This document shows, in pieces, positions 44,678 through 54,900 of a DNA stretch of 64,000 nt (position 1 is the stretch's first letter; every line of letters begins with the position of its first letter). This DNA comes from DATKJY01 sp964540105 (GTDB lineage Bacteria; Zixibacteria; MSB-5A5; GN15; FEB-12): assembly GCA_964540105.1 (NCBI GenBank), contig CAZILL010000002.1:372001-436000 (forward strand), in the 5' to 3' direction. The position numbers were made by a program, and so were the translations under genes. The notes beneath the pieces were generated by a model, which did no database searches, had not been told where the DNA came from, and worked only from the letters and a program-made list of their open reading frames with translations.

Positions 44678-45832
44678 CTAGAACTTCTTGTAGCCGCTGG
44701 GGAGGTCTTTGCTCTGGTCGTCCTGGGCGGCGTTTGAACCGGCTTCGTCCCATCGATCGGCAGCGCCGGTGATTCCGCGCAGGCGCAAATCGAAATCGTC
44801 GGGGTTGGTCGCCTGGGCCATCGCCTCTTCAAACGACAGCATCCCCTGCTTGAACAATTTCATAATCGACTGGTCAAAGGTCTGCATGCCGTACTGAACC
44901 CCACCCTGAGACATCAGGTCGGGGATGTCGACTGTCTTCTCCGCCGCCATGATGCACTCGCGGATCGCTCCGGAGTTGACCATGATTTCCAGCGCAGGTA
45001 CGCGACCGGGCATATCCGACCGCTTCAGCAGGCGCTGGCAAACGATTGCCTTGAGCGTCCCCCCAAGCAAAAGTCGAATCTGCTGTTGCTGATGAGGAGG
45101 GAAGAAGGAGATAATTCGAGTGATCGTCTCCACCACATTAAGAGTATGCAGCGTAGTCAGAACCAAGTGACCGGTATCCGCGGCTGTCAGTGCGATCGAC
45201 ATCGTCTCCAGATCGCGCACTTCACCGATGAGAATGACGTCGGGATCCTGTCGGAAGGCGTGGCGAAGCGCCGAAGCAAAGGTCTCAGTGTCGCCGCCCA
45301 CTTCGCGCTGGGAGATGATCCCCTTCTTGTCGCGATAGATATACTCAATCGGGTCTTCGACGGTCAGGATGTTTACCGCCCGATTGGCATTCATTTCCTC
45401 GATGATCGCCGCCAGGGTCGTCGACTTGCCGGAACCGGTCGTGCCGGTAATGATCACCAGCCCGCGGTTCTCGGTGGAGAGCTTCTTGATGATCGGCGGC
45501 AGGTTCAACTCCTCGAAGGAAGGCACGGTCGTGTTTACCGCTCGAATCGCAATGCCGGTTGTGCCGCGCTGACGAAACAGGTTGATACGAAAACGCCCGA
45601 GTTTCGCCACCGAAAGAGCCAAGTCCATTTCGTTCTTGCGATGGAAACGCTCGAGTTGCTTTTCGTTAAGAATCTGCGAGACAATCTGTTCCATGCTGTC
45701 GATGGTCAGCGGGTCGGTCGCGATCTGTTCGAGCGTACCGTTTACGCGAAGGCGTGGGCGCACCCCAACCCGAATATGAAGGTCCGAGGCCCGGCGGTTG
45801 AGCATCTCAACCAGCATCTGTTTGAGCGTCAT
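44678..45832 (-). CDS. pilT: Type IV pilus retraction ATPase PilT
   Basis: Hexameric motor powering pilus retraction and twitching motility, 384 residues. Walker A TGTTGSGKSTTLAAII, Asp box ILTVEDPIEYIY, Walker B DPDVILIGEVRDLET and His box LTTLHT; AIVCQRLLKR region present. The last ~35 residues are charged and non-conserved. It lies between accB and accC, 26 bases from accB. No other pilus genes are in the window. Confidence 0.95.
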   Translation of the reverse strand: MTLKQMLVEMLNRRASDLHIRVGVRPRLRVNGTLEQIATDPLTIDSMEQIVSQILNEKQLERFHRKNEMDLALSVAKLGRFRINLFRQRGTTGIAIRAVNTTVPSFEELNLPPIIKKLSTENRGLVIITGTTGSGKSTTLAAIIEEMNANRAVNILTVEDPIEYIYRDKKGIISQREVGGDTETFASALRHAFRQDPDVILIGEVRDLETMSIALTAADTGHLVLTTLHTLNVVETITRIISFFPPHQQQQIRLLLGGTLKAIVCQRLLKRSDMPGRVPALEIMVNSGAIRECIMAAEKTVDIPDLMSQGGVQYGMQTFDQSIMKLFKQGMLSFEEAMAQATNPDDFDLRLRGITGAADRWDEAGSNAAQDDQSKDLPSGYKKF

Positions 45833-45858
45833 GGATTCGCCTTTCGTGATTTGCGCGA

Positions 45859-46347
45859 TCAGCCCTTGGGATCGATCAGGAACAGGACTTGACCAAATTC
45901 GACCGGCTTGCCGTTCTCGGCAAGAATCTTCACCACGCGGCCGCTCACTTCCGATTCGATTTCGTTCATGAGCTTCATAGCCTCCACGATGCAGACCACC
46001 TGCCCGACGGTAACCCGCTCGTTGAGCGAAATGTAGGCAGCAGCGTCGGGGGAGGCCGCAGAGTAGAACGTGCCGACCATCGGTGATTTGATTTCAGTCA
46101 GGTCCGATGCCGTCACGGCGGGTGCCGACGGAGCCACCGGCCCGGACTGAGCCGGAACTGCGAGCATCTGTGGCATCGCCGGAGGTGCGATGGTCTGCAG
46201 AATCGCCGGCGCGTCGCTGTGGCCGTTTGACTTTGTCGGCAGGCGCTGGGTGATTTTCACCTTGCGCCCCCAATTTGAGATTTCCAGCGACTCTATCTCT
46301 GATTCTTCAACTAATCGTATCAGCTTCCGAATATACTTCTCATTCAT
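45859..46347 (-). CDS. accB: Acetyl-CoA carboxylase biotin carboxyl carrier protein
   Basis: Carries biotin between the carboxylase and transferase subunits. 162 residues: a short N-terminal helix region (KYIRKLIRLVEESEIESLEI), a Pro/Ala-rich linker (~60-85) and a C-terminal biotinyl domain with the biotinylation motif EAMKLMNEIES. Length and order are standard. Upstream gene is an M24 peptidase, a common neighbour of accB. Confidence 0.96.
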   Translation of the reverse strand: MNEKYIRKLIRLVEESEIESLEISNWGRKVKITQRLPTKSNGHSDAPAILQTIAPPAMPQMLAVPAQSGPVAPSAPAVTASDLTEIKSPMVGTFYSAASPDAAAYISLNERVTVGQVVCIVEAMKLMNEIESEVSGRVVKILAENGKPVEFGQVLFLIDPKG

Positions 46348-46441
46348 ATGTAACCCTCACCGGGTTTAATCCATAACAAAAGACCAGCTCCCGCCGGTCA
46401 CATAACTATACTTTCCCGTGAAAAATGATAGTCAGTTCAAT

Positions 46442-47518
46442 TTAGAGCTCCAACAAGTTTTTTGGAGCTTTGTTCAGCACTTTGCCGCCCGAACCGGTCA
46501 CAAGGACGTCATCCTCGATACGAACCCCGCCCCAGCCTGAGATGTATACGCCGGGTTCAATTGTTATCACGTTGTTGATCATAAGCTTATCGGTCGAAGT
46601 CAGGCCGGCGCGAGGCCCCATATGGATAAAGAAGCCGATCCCATGACCAGTCCCGTGGCCAAAATTCTTGCCGTAACCGGCCTTGGTAATGATGCTCCGG
46701 CAGGCTTCATCGACTGACTTTCCGTCAACACCGGCTCGAACTCTCGCGATTCCCGCCAACTGCGCCTTGAGAACAAGCGCGTAGATCTTCTTTTGCCTCG
46801 GGGTAGCTTTGCCAACCACGATCGTCCGGGTCATGTCCGAAACAACCCCACCGACAGTGGCACCGAAGTCAAATGTGATGAAATCCCCTTTGGCGATCTT
46901 CTTTCCCGAGGCCAGCCCGTGTGGCATGGCCGAACGATATCCGGAGGCGACGATCGATTCAAACGCCGGTCGCTCCGATCCGAGCATCAGCATCTGGTAT
47001 TCAAGCTCAGCCGCCAGCTCCTTCTCGCGGACTCCCGGGCGGATAATCCCCAGAATCCGCTTGAACGCTTCATCTCCGATGGCGACCGCCTTCTTGATCT
47101 GTTCCAGGTCAGCGCGGTCCTTTACCCAACCCATGTCGGCCAGCGCGCGATCGCCATTCACCCAGAGCACCCCAGGGAGTGCGGACGCAAGCCGCTCTCT
47201 CGCGCTCACTGAAACATACTCCCCGCTGAACGCGAGCCGGGCATTCCGACGTTGAAGCGCGGCCACCTGCTTCAAGTTCGAGATCAGGTCCCCTCCCTTG
47301 ACAACGGTGACTTTCGCGCCCCTGACTTCTTCTTTCGCCTGGTCGAGGTACCGAAAGTCAGTGAGGAATTCGGCTTTGCTTCGGGTGAGAACGAGCAGCC
47401 CTGACGAACCCGAAAAGCCGCACAGGTGGCGAATCTGCTCTGGGTTGGTGACGACGATCCCTTCGAGATTTTCGCTCTGGAGTTTTCGGCGCAGGCGATT
47501 AATTCGCGTTGTGGCCAT
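46442..47518 (-). CDS. Xaa-Pro aminopeptidase-like (M24) metallopeptidase
   Basis: Pita-bread-fold metallopeptidase of 358 residues that removes an N-terminal residue before proline. An N-terminal creatinase-type domain precedes the catalytic domain, with metal ligands in DFGATVGGVVSDMTRT, GHGTGHGIGFFIHMGPR and TIEPGVYI...VRIEDD. Two metal ions bound (family knowledge). It overlaps the TPR gene by 20 bases and precedes accB, forming a common pepP-accB arrangement. Confidence 0.9.
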   Translation of the reverse strand: MATTRINRLRRKLQSENLEGIVVTNPEQIRHLCGFSGSSGLLVLTRSKAEFLTDFRYLDQAKEEVRGAKVTVVKGGDLISNLKQVAALQRRNARLAFSGEYVSVSARERLASALPGVLWVNGDRALADMGWVKDRADLEQIKKAVAIGDEAFKRILGIIRPGVREKELAAELEYQMLMLGSERPAFESIVASGYRSAMPHGLASGKKIAKGDFITFDFGATVGGVVSDMTRTIVVGKATPRQKKIYALVLKAQLAGIARVRAGVDGKSVDEACRSIITKAGYGKNFGHGTGHGIGFFIHMGPRAGLTSTDKLMINNVITIEPGVYISGWGGVRIEDDVLVTGSGGKVLNKAPKNLLEL

Positions 47519-48155
47519 GTTCGATGTTCCTTCTTTCTTTGTCTTTCATTTTTCGCTCCGCTTCCACAAGTTTTCCGGCCAGTCGCGGATGATGGCTTCG
47601 CCCAACGAGCGAGCGATAGACGGTCGCCGCCAGCCTGGGATACCCCTGGTTCAAATACAGATCCCCCATCGTCTCGGTGTAAAACGGGATTTCGACGCCG
47701 CTGACTGGCACCGCCGCGTCGACTTCCTCGCCATGAACAAAAGTGATAGTCTGTGTCGTGCCCTGGGTTCGCAGGTGGAGTTCCGACACGATCCCCTGGC
47801 AATGTGGGTCGATCTCAAGCATCCGGCGGTAGTAGCTCAAGGCAGCCGTCTGTTCCCCCTTTGAATACGCAATATCACCCAGATGTTTCAAGGCCACGAG
47901 ATTCTCCGGATCAAGTGATAGAGTCTGATAAAACAGCTCGGCGGCTGACTCCAATTGTCCGGTCAGATACAGCGCCTTTGCGCAGATCAACCGTCCCGAT
48001 ATGAGACGTGGTTCCGACGACAAGTGACTGTTGCAGAGCTCGACCACAGCCGAGTACTGTCCCTCTGTAAAGAGTCGTTCGGCTCGCGCCGGCCAGTACC
48101 CGTTCGCTTCGAGTGACCGGCGGAGTTCGACGCCGCTCTCGGCTGTTTCCAGCAT
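47499..48155 (-). CDS. Tetratricopeptide-repeat protein
   Basis: A 218-residue protein with about three to four TPR units (for example AERLFTEGQYSAVVELCNSH, AKALYLTGQLESAAELFYQT and GDIAYSKGEQTAALSYYRRM). No signal peptide or enzyme motif. The ATG overlaps the rfaE2 stop by one base (TAATG), and its end overlaps the M24 peptidase gene, so it belongs to this operon. Likely a protein-interaction scaffold; partner unknown. Confidence 0.82.
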   Translation of the reverse strand: MLETAESGVELRRSLEANGYWPARAERLFTEGQYSAVVELCNSHLSSEPRLISGRLICAKALYLTGQLESAAELFYQTLSLDPENLVALKHLGDIAYSKGEQTAALSYYRRMLEIDPHCQGIVSELHLRTQGTTQTITFVHGEEVDAAVPVSGVEIPFYTETMGDLYLNQGYPRLAATVYRSLVGRSHHPRLAGKLVEAERKMKDKERRNIEHGHNAN

Positions 48156-48637
48156 TACGCTTTATTTCCACTCTGTCTGATGGCGTCGGCGATGCCAGTT
48201 GTCGATCGTCCGGGAGTGAGCCGCACCCGTCTCAGTTTCCCGCCATACGATTTCACAAACGACGCGCCGACAATCTCGTTTGGGCGATAGTCTGAGCCCT
48301 TGACGAGCACGTCGGGACGTACAATCTGTATAAGCTGCTCGGGCGTGTCTTCGCCGAAGATGACCACATAATCAACGGCCCTAAGTCCCAGAAGAATCGC
48401 TGCCCGATCGACTTGATTCTGGATGGGACGTTTCGGCCCCTTCAATCGCCGGGTCGAGGCATCGGCGTTCAGTCCTACGATCAGCACATCACCGTATTCT
48501 TTCGCCTTGGTCAGGTATTCGACATGACCGCGATGCAGAATATCGAACACGCCGTTCGTGAACACGATCTTCTTGCGAGCCCTCCGAAGATCGCCCATGA
48601 ATCTGGCGATCCTGGAAAAGGGGATAAGGCGCTTCAA
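48155..48637 (-). CDS. rfaE2: D-glycero-beta-D-manno-heptose 1-phosphate adenylyltransferase
   Basis: Nucleotidyltransferase of 160 residues that makes ADP-heptose for LPS core. The class I-like HxGH motif is FDILHRGHVEYL, with the KMSKS-like region near RRLKGPKRPI. Start set at TTG 48637 (AAGGAAG upstream), giving the normal domain length; the longer open frame reads back into rfaE1. It starts 10 bases after rfaE1 stops, so what is one fused hldE protein in E. coli is two adjacent genes here. Confidence 0.92.
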   Translation of the reverse strand: MKRLIPFSRIARFMGDLRRARKKIVFTNGVFDILHRGHVEYLTKAKEYGDVLIVGLNADASTRRLKGPKRPIQNQVDRAAILLGLRAVDYVVIFGEDTPEQLIQIVRPDVLVKGSDYRPNEIVGASFVKSYGGKLRRVRLTPGRSTTGIADAIRQSGNKA

Positions 48638-48647
48638 GTATACTTCC

Positions 48648-49673
48648 TTATTGGATATGGCTCGCTGCACGCAGGCTCCCGTTCTCGAAGTAGCTCTCAA
48701 GTTCATGGCGGAGTTGCTCAACCGTGATCGTGGCGGTCCCGATTTCAGCCACCGTGTATCCCGCGGCGGCGTTGGAAATGATCGCCGCCTCAACCAGATC
48801 GGCGCCCGCGCAAATCGCTGAGACAAACGACGCAATGACCGTATCACCGGCGCCGGTGACATCATATACCTTCCGCGCAAAGGTCGGTATGTGGGTGGGG
48901 GTGCAATCCTGTTGGAAGAGGGACATCCCTTTCGACCCGCGGGTGATTAAGATCGCCCGAGCCTTCAGCTTCATCAGCAGACCATTGCCAACCTCGATCA
49001 AGTCGCGGTCGGACTGAATCCGTCGCCCATACGCAAAGCCCGCTTCATGATGGTTGGGCGTGACCAGCGAGACCCGGTTATAGTTGAAAAAATGCGTCTC
49101 CTTCGGGTCGACCGCCACAAAGATATTCCTGGCCAGACACAGGTCGATAATCTTCTCCAGCAATGAGCGTGTGATAACCCCTTTGCCGTAGTCCGAGATG
49201 ATCACTCCCTTGATGCTCTCCGCTGCGGCCATAAACCGTCTCAGCACTCTCTCTTCGATAGCGGGATCGAGTTCGTGCGTATTCTCGCGGTCGGCGCGCA
49301 CAACTTGCTGGTTATGCGCGATGATCCGGGTCTTGATCGTGGTCTGGCGCGAGGTATCGTTGACCAGATACTCGCGGCTCAGATTCTTCTCTTTGAGCAG
49401 GGTGGTCAGCTTGACCGCAGCTTCGTCTTCGCCGACTGTTCCCAGCAGCAGGGCGTTGTCTCCCAGGGCACGGATATTGGCGGCGACATTCGCCGCTCCC
49501 CCAAGGAGTAACCGACTCGAACTGATTTCCACCACGGGCACCGGCGCCTCCGGAGAAATCCGCGAGACCGATCCGAACAGGTATTCATCGAGCATGATGT
49601 CGCCGAGAATCAGCACGCTCGACTTTCCCATGGCGTTGAGAATCGACTCAGCCCGCTCCGGTTTCAGCGGCAT
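48648..49673 (-). CDS. rfaE1: D-glycero-beta-D-manno-heptose-7-phosphate kinase
   Basis: PfkB-family sugar kinase of 341 residues phosphorylating heptose 7-phosphate. N-terminal VLILGDIMLDEYLFG, glycine-rich LLGGAANVAANIRALG and the catalytic motif VTGAGDTVIASFVSA are present. First gene of the minus-strand run towards the acc and gcv genes, divergent from the DUF3467 gene. Confidence 0.93.
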   Translation of the reverse strand: MPLKPERAESILNAMGKSSVLILGDIMLDEYLFGSVSRISPEAPVPVVEISSSRLLLGGAANVAANIRALGDNALLLGTVGEDEAAVKLTTLLKEKNLSREYLVNDTSRQTTIKTRIIAHNQQVVRADRENTHELDPAIEERVLRRFMAAAESIKGVIISDYGKGVITRSLLEKIIDLCLARNIFVAVDPKETHFFNYNRVSLVTPNHHEAGFAYGRRIQSDRDLIEVGNGLLMKLKARAILITRGSKGMSLFQQDCTPTHIPTFARKVYDVTGAGDTVIASFVSAICAGADLVEAAIISNAAAGYTVAEIGTATITVEQLRHELESYFENGSLRAASHIQ

Positions 49674-49700
49674 CCGCAGAACTCCTTCAAAACAAATCGA

Positions 49701-49728
49701 TTGACTTGGCCGGTGAATATATTACACT
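49701..49728 (+). promoter_or_regulatory. Possible promoter for DUF3467-GH57 pair
   Basis: TTGACT (49701-49706), 16-base spacer, TACACT (49723-49728) in an AT-rich gap between divergent genes, ~55 bases before the DUF3467 start. Both boxes are imperfect. Confidence 0.45.
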
Positions 49729-49782
49729 GCTTCACTCGAGACAAGTGGCAAAATGTTCCCTGTAAGGACAGAGGTATCGATA

Positions 49783-50109
49783 ATGGATCAGCAACCGCAA
49801 CAACAGATAAACATCGAGCTGGGCGAAAAGGAAGCCGAAGGAGTCTACGCCAATCTGGCGATGATCACCCATTCCCCGACCGAGATCATCATCGATTTCG
49901 CGCGGGTCATGCCGCGCACGCCGAAGTCGCGCGTGCTGGCACGAATCATCATGACCCCTATGCACGCCAAGTTGCTGCAGATGGCGCTCGATGAAAACCT
50001 GAAGAAGTTCGAAGCGCAGTTCGGAGAGATCAAGATGCACGGTGCAATCCCCAACGCCAAAACGATCGGCTTCGGTACTGGCCCCGCGAAAGAGGGAGAG
50101 AGCTCATGA
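49783..50109 (+). CDS. DUF3467 domain protein
   Basis: A 108-residue small soluble protein. An N-terminal Gln-rich segment (MDQQPQQQINIEL) is followed by the DUF3467 core: GVYANLAMITHSPTEIIIDFARVMPR and ARIIMTPMHAKLLQMALDENL. Its molecular role is unknown. Start at ATG 49783, with AGAGGT 8 bases before. It overlaps the GH57 gene by the four bases ATGA, implying coupled expression. Confidence 0.82.
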   Translation: MDQQPQQQINIELGEKEAEGVYANLAMITHSPTEIIIDFARVMPRTPKSRVLARIIMTPMHAKLLQMALDENLKKFEAQFGEIKMHGAIPNAKTIGFGTGPAKEGESS

Positions 50110-51863
50110 GCCAGGGATTCTGTTCGATTGTCCTGCATAGCCACCTGCCGTATGTGTTGTCGCACGGACGCTGGCCGCACGGCACCGACTGGCTGTGCGA
50201 GGCGGCGGCGGAAACTTACCTGCCGATCCTGCGCGTTCTCAATGAGTTGGTCGCTGAGGGATACAAGCCGAAACTGACCATCGGGCTGTCGCCGGTGCTG
50301 TGTGAGCAGCTGGCCGACAGTTCTTTTAAGAATGAGTTTGTTTCGTACGTGAACCAGAAGATCAAGGCCGCCCAGCATGATAGTGAGGAGTTCTTCAAAT
50401 TCGCCGAGCCGCAAATGCTGGCCAATTCGCATTACTGGGAGGAGTTCTACGGCCTCACCCTCGAGCATTTCACTAACATCGGCCACGATATTCTCTTCGA
50501 GTTTCGGAAACTTCAGGATGCCGGCTATCTGGAGATCATCACCTGCGGCGCCACCCATGGATACTACCCGCTTCTGTCGCGCGATGAATCACTTCAGGTC
50601 CAAACCAAGATGGCTGTTCGCAATTACGAGCGCCATTTCGGCTGCAAGCCGAAAGGGATTTGGCTTCCCGAATGCGCCTATCGCCCGCGCTATACCTGGA
50701 CTCCGCCCGTCCCGATTCACGGCGACCAGACGCCGTACCCTCGCAAAGGTGCCGACGAATTCCTGACCGAGAACGGCCTCGAGTTCTTCATCATCGATTC
50801 CGCCCTGCTCAAGGGAGGGAAATCGATCGGCGTCTACATCGATCGCTTCGATGCGCTCAAACTGCTCTGGGGACAATTCGAGAAGCAATACACACCTCGT
50901 GCCGAGGAGCCCGACAAAACCGCGCGCGAAGTGTATCTGGTATCGTCGGCGGTCGAAGGGAAGAAACCGGTCGCCATTTTCACGCGCGATCCGGAAACCG
51001 GCCTGCTCGTCTGGTCGGGTGAACATGGTTATCCGGGCGACGGAAACTATCTCGACTTCCACAAGAAACGGTTCCCCGGCGGACATCGCTATTGGGCGGT
51101 CACTTCGCCCAAGTCCGATCTGGGGGACAAGGTTGAATACAACCTCGAATCAGCCTTCGGGCGCATCCCGGAGAATGCCGATCACTTTACCGGTAAAGTC
51201 GAGGAGATTCTAACGCAGTATCATCGCGAGTCCGGCCGCGCCGGTATCCTCGTGGCGCCCTACGACGCCGAGCTGTTCGGTCACTGGTGGTACGAGGGGC
51301 CACAATTCCTGAAGCAGGTGCTGCGGAAGCTCTGCGAAAGTCAGAACGTCGACCTGACGTTCTTGTCCGAACAGATGACCCGCACTCAGCCGAGTCAGGT
51401 GATCTCGATTCCCGAGGGAAGCTGGGGCGAAGGGAATCATCACTATATCTGGCTCAATGCGCAGAACGAGTGGACCTGGAAACATATCTACGAATGCGAA
51501 GCGAAGATGTGCGAGTTGGCGCGCTATTGGAAAGAGCATCCGAACAAACGGGATCATGAACTGGAGGATATCCTCAAGCAGCTCGCGCGGGAGTTGATGC
51601 TCATGTCGGCCTCAGACTGGCAATTTCTCATCTCGACCTTCGCCGCGCGTGACTACGCCGAACTACGCCTCTCGGAACATTACGCCGATTTCAAGCGTCT
51701 GGCTGCGGTTGCCGACAAGAAGATCGCCGGACAGGAGATCATAGCCGGGGAGTGGCAGTTCTTCGACGACTGCAAGACTCGCGATAAGCTCTTTGATGAT
51801 CTCGAAATCGAATGGTTCGCCGGAGTGGAATTCCCGATTCAGGAGCCGGTGGCGCAGAGATAG
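50106..51863 (+). CDS. Glycoside hydrolase family 57 protein (probable 1,4-alpha-glucan branching enzyme)
   Basis: A 585-residue cytoplasmic carbohydrate enzyme. The N-terminus VLHSHLPYVLSHGRWPHG and the motif KGIWLPECAYRP, whose Glu is the GH57 nucleophile, match the DUF1957-type GH57 branching enzymes that introduce alpha-1,6 branches in glycogen. The later acid/base Asp region appears in APYDAELFGHWWYEGP. Amylopullulanase-like specificity is the main alternative. Starts inside the DUF3467 gene's stop. Followed by a repeat. Confidence 0.87.
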   Translation: MSQGFCSIVLHSHLPYVLSHGRWPHGTDWLCEAAAETYLPILRVLNELVAEGYKPKLTIGLSPVLCEQLADSSFKNEFVSYVNQKIKAAQHDSEEFFKFAEPQMLANSHYWEEFYGLTLEHFTNIGHDILFEFRKLQDAGYLEIITCGATHGYYPLLSRDESLQVQTKMAVRNYERHFGCKPKGIWLPECAYRPRYTWTPPVPIHGDQTPYPRKGADEFLTENGLEFFIIDSALLKGGKSIGVYIDRFDALKLLWGQFEKQYTPRAEEPDKTAREVYLVSSAVEGKKPVAIFTRDPETGLLVWSGEHGYPGDGNYLDFHKKRFPGGHRYWAVTSPKSDLGDKVEYNLESAFGRIPENADHFTGKVEEILTQYHRESGRAGILVAPYDAELFGHWWYEGPQFLKQVLRKLCESQNVDLTFLSEQMTRTQPSQVISIPEGSWGEGNHHYIWLNAQNEWTWKHIYECEAKMCELARYWKEHPNKRDHELEDILKQLARELMLMSASDWQFLISTFAARDYAELRLSEHYADFKRLAAVADKKIAGQEIIAGEWQFFDDCKTRDKLFDDLEIEWFAGVEFPIQEPVAQR

Positions 51864-51905
51864 GGGCTGGCTAAAAAAGCCTCGTCGCCCCACAAGTACC
51901 CCCGT

Positions 51906-51952
51906 CCCCTTCTCCCCGCTGGGGAGAACTGCACGAAGGGCGGTTGAGGGGG
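51906..51952. repeat. Family A two-hairpin repeat (inverted orientation)
   Basis: One copy (CTTCTCCCC-GCT-GGGGAGAA, ACTGCAC, GAAGGGCGGTTGAGGGGG) between the convergent GH57 and histidine kinase genes. Confidence 0.87.
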
Positions 51953-51959
51953 AGTCGCC

Positions 51960-54900
51960 TCAAGCGTCGGCGCTGGTATCGATCACCGATGACCCATGAG
52001 CATTGTGGATGCGCGAAAACTCCGGCAGCTCCTTGAAGTTCCCGGCCGCGTCATCGTAGAGGTGCGACAGCTGATACTCCATCGCGCCGCAGTTCACCAT
52101 CACATACGGCACGTGATGCCGTGCGCACGCTTCCGCCAGCTTCAAAAGCTCAACCTTCCCCGGGAAACGGGCATCGCAGATCACCAGATCAGCGATAGCG
52201 GGTAGGTTCTGCCCGATGCTGGCAATGTCGTTGACCGAATGCAGCTCCACATGCAGCGCGCTGGCCTCTTCGAAGTAGCGCTTGAAAATCCCGTTGTCAT
52301 ACGAGAAGACCAGGTATCGCAGGGTGGGTGTGGGGGCGTCGATCACGGGATTCCGGGCAACACGATTGCGCCCAAGCGGGAGCGTCAGCGTGAAGGTTGT
52401 GCCGACGCCGACGGCTGACTCGACGGTGAGATCTCCGTTGTGCTCACGGGCGATGTTGCGGCAGATCGCCAGCCCCATGCCGGTCCCGACCACCTTGTCC
52501 TTCCCCCACACTCCCTTGGTGGAAAAGAACGGATCAAACACCTTGTCGATATTTTGTGAAGGAATGCCAACACCGGTATCGGCGACCTTCAACAGTGCGT
52601 ATCGCCCGTCGGTCTGCAGGACAATCGTAATCACTCCCGGGCCGACAATTGCTTGTCGTGCATTGATGATCAGATTGAGCAGTAGTTGCTGAATCTTGCT
52701 GGCCGAGACCTCGACCTCGGGCAGCTCTTCAAAGTAGGTCGCTAATTCGAGCTCCTGTCCCCGCATTTCCTTCTCGACCAGCGTGAGCGTGTTGTTGATC
52801 AGAGAACGAAGATTGGTCCGGGTGAATTCCTCGGGAACCGCTTTCGAATAGGTCAGAAGCGACATTGCCACCTGGTTGGCCTTTTCACTCATATCGATGA
52901 TCTGCGTCAAGGTCTCGCGTACCAGATCGACTCCGCTCTCCGGCTCGGCCTCAATCTCCTCCAGAGCGAACGAGGCGTTGCCGATGATCCCGCCCAGGTA
53001 ATTCTTGAATTCGTGCGAAACGCCGGCTGCCAGCACACCGATCGCGGAGAGCTTGTCCGATTCTATCAGTTTCTGCTGCGACGTCAGTTCCACCGTGATG
53101 TCTTCGCCGATGATGAGGAAGTTCGTGATCTTCCCCTCATCATCGAAAATGGGCGACACGACGTCTCGCTCCCAGTAGGCGGAACCATCCTTGCGGTGGT
53201 TCAGCAGCGATCCGTTCCACATCTCGCCCGCGCCGACGGTCTCCCACATACTCTTGAGCGTCGCTTCGTTCGTCTGGACCGTGCGCAGTTCGCAGATCGA
53301 GGCGCCGATGGCGTCCTCAGGAGAATAGCCCGTCACTTCTGTGAAACGGGGATTCACGAATTCGATGATGCGCTCGGGATTGGTAATCACCACCATATTC
53401 CCCGACTGTTGAACGGCGGCGGAGAGTTTGCGAAGTTCCGTCTCTTTGCGAACGTTTTCCGTGATATCTTCTTTGACCGCCAGATAGTGGGTAATCTCAT
53501 GCTGATCGTCCAGCAGCGGAGCGATGGTTGCATTCTCCCAGAAGAGTTCACCGCTCTTCTTGCGGTTGCACAGACGTCCCTGCCAGATGCGACCGCTGCT
53601 AATTGTTTCCCACAGGTCGCGATAGATGGCGTCGGGCAATGTGCCGGACTTAAGAACCCGCGGATTCCTCCCATGGACATCCTTGAGTGTATAGCCGGTG
53701 ACCGACGTGAACTTCGGGTTAACATACTCGATGTTGCCATCGCGGTCCGTGATGACGACCGAAACCGGACTCTGCTCGACGGCGATGTACAGCTTTCGGA
53801 TCTGTTCTTGCGCTCGGTGACGTTCGGTCAGGTCCCGCGCGATGCCGAGAATCGCGCGCTCACCTCCCGGAAGATCGAGCAGCGTCGGTTTGAATTCGAG
53901 CGGCACATAGTCACCGGTTTTCGTGGCGACCCGCAACTCAAAAATCGCCATCGGTTCGCCGTTGACGATCAGAGCCAGTTTCTCGAGGGCCAGGGGGAGG
54001 TCGGCGGGATGGATAAGCGGCATGAACAGCTGACCGACCCATTCCTCGATTCTCCACCCAAGCAGAGTCTCAAATACCGGACTCAGTGACGTGATCATAC
54101 CGTCAGTACCGAGGGTGAACATGAGATCCGGCACACTCCTCAGGATTGAGCGCTGGTATTCTTCACTCCGGCGAAGCGATTCCTCAGCCTTCTTCTGCTC
54201 GGTGATATCCTCGACCATGCCAATGAAGAACTCGACCTGTCCCTGTTCGCCTCGCATCGCCGTCGCAGTCAGGTTCGCCCACATCGACTCGCCGTTCTTC
54301 TTGACATACCGCTTGTTCACCTTCATGAACGGAATCCCACCGCCGGCCAGTTGATCGACCGGCGCCATGCTCGCAACCATGTCGTCCGGATGGGTGATGT
54401 CTCGGCTGCTCATCCGGCACAATTCTTCCCGCGAATACCCGAGCATATCGCAGATCGCTTTGTTCACGCGCGTGAAGACCAGATTGGGCGAGGCAATCAT
54501 GATGCCGATCGGACTGTTTTCGAATATGTTGCGAAACTGTTCCTCGCTCTGGCGAATGGCCTTCTCCGCGTGGACACGCTTGGTAACGTCGCGAAAACTC
54601 CAGACCCTCCCGACCGGTATGTCCGCCACGACGTGCGGCTGGGAGTAGCGCTCAAAGATCCGACCATCTTTGAAGGTGAGTGTTTCAAAACTCTCTGCGG
54701 TCGGATTGGCGTAAAGCTCCTTCACCTTGGCCAGAAAGCCGTCGGGATCTTCGAGCTGTGAGAGCACGAACTCGAGCGCTTCCTCATCACTCCGCGTTTC
54801 GATCACTGAGGGCGGGATACGCCAAAGCTCGATGAACTTGCGATTTAAGCTGACCGTGCGGCCTTCATGGTCTACCACCAGAATCCCATCGGCCGTGGAC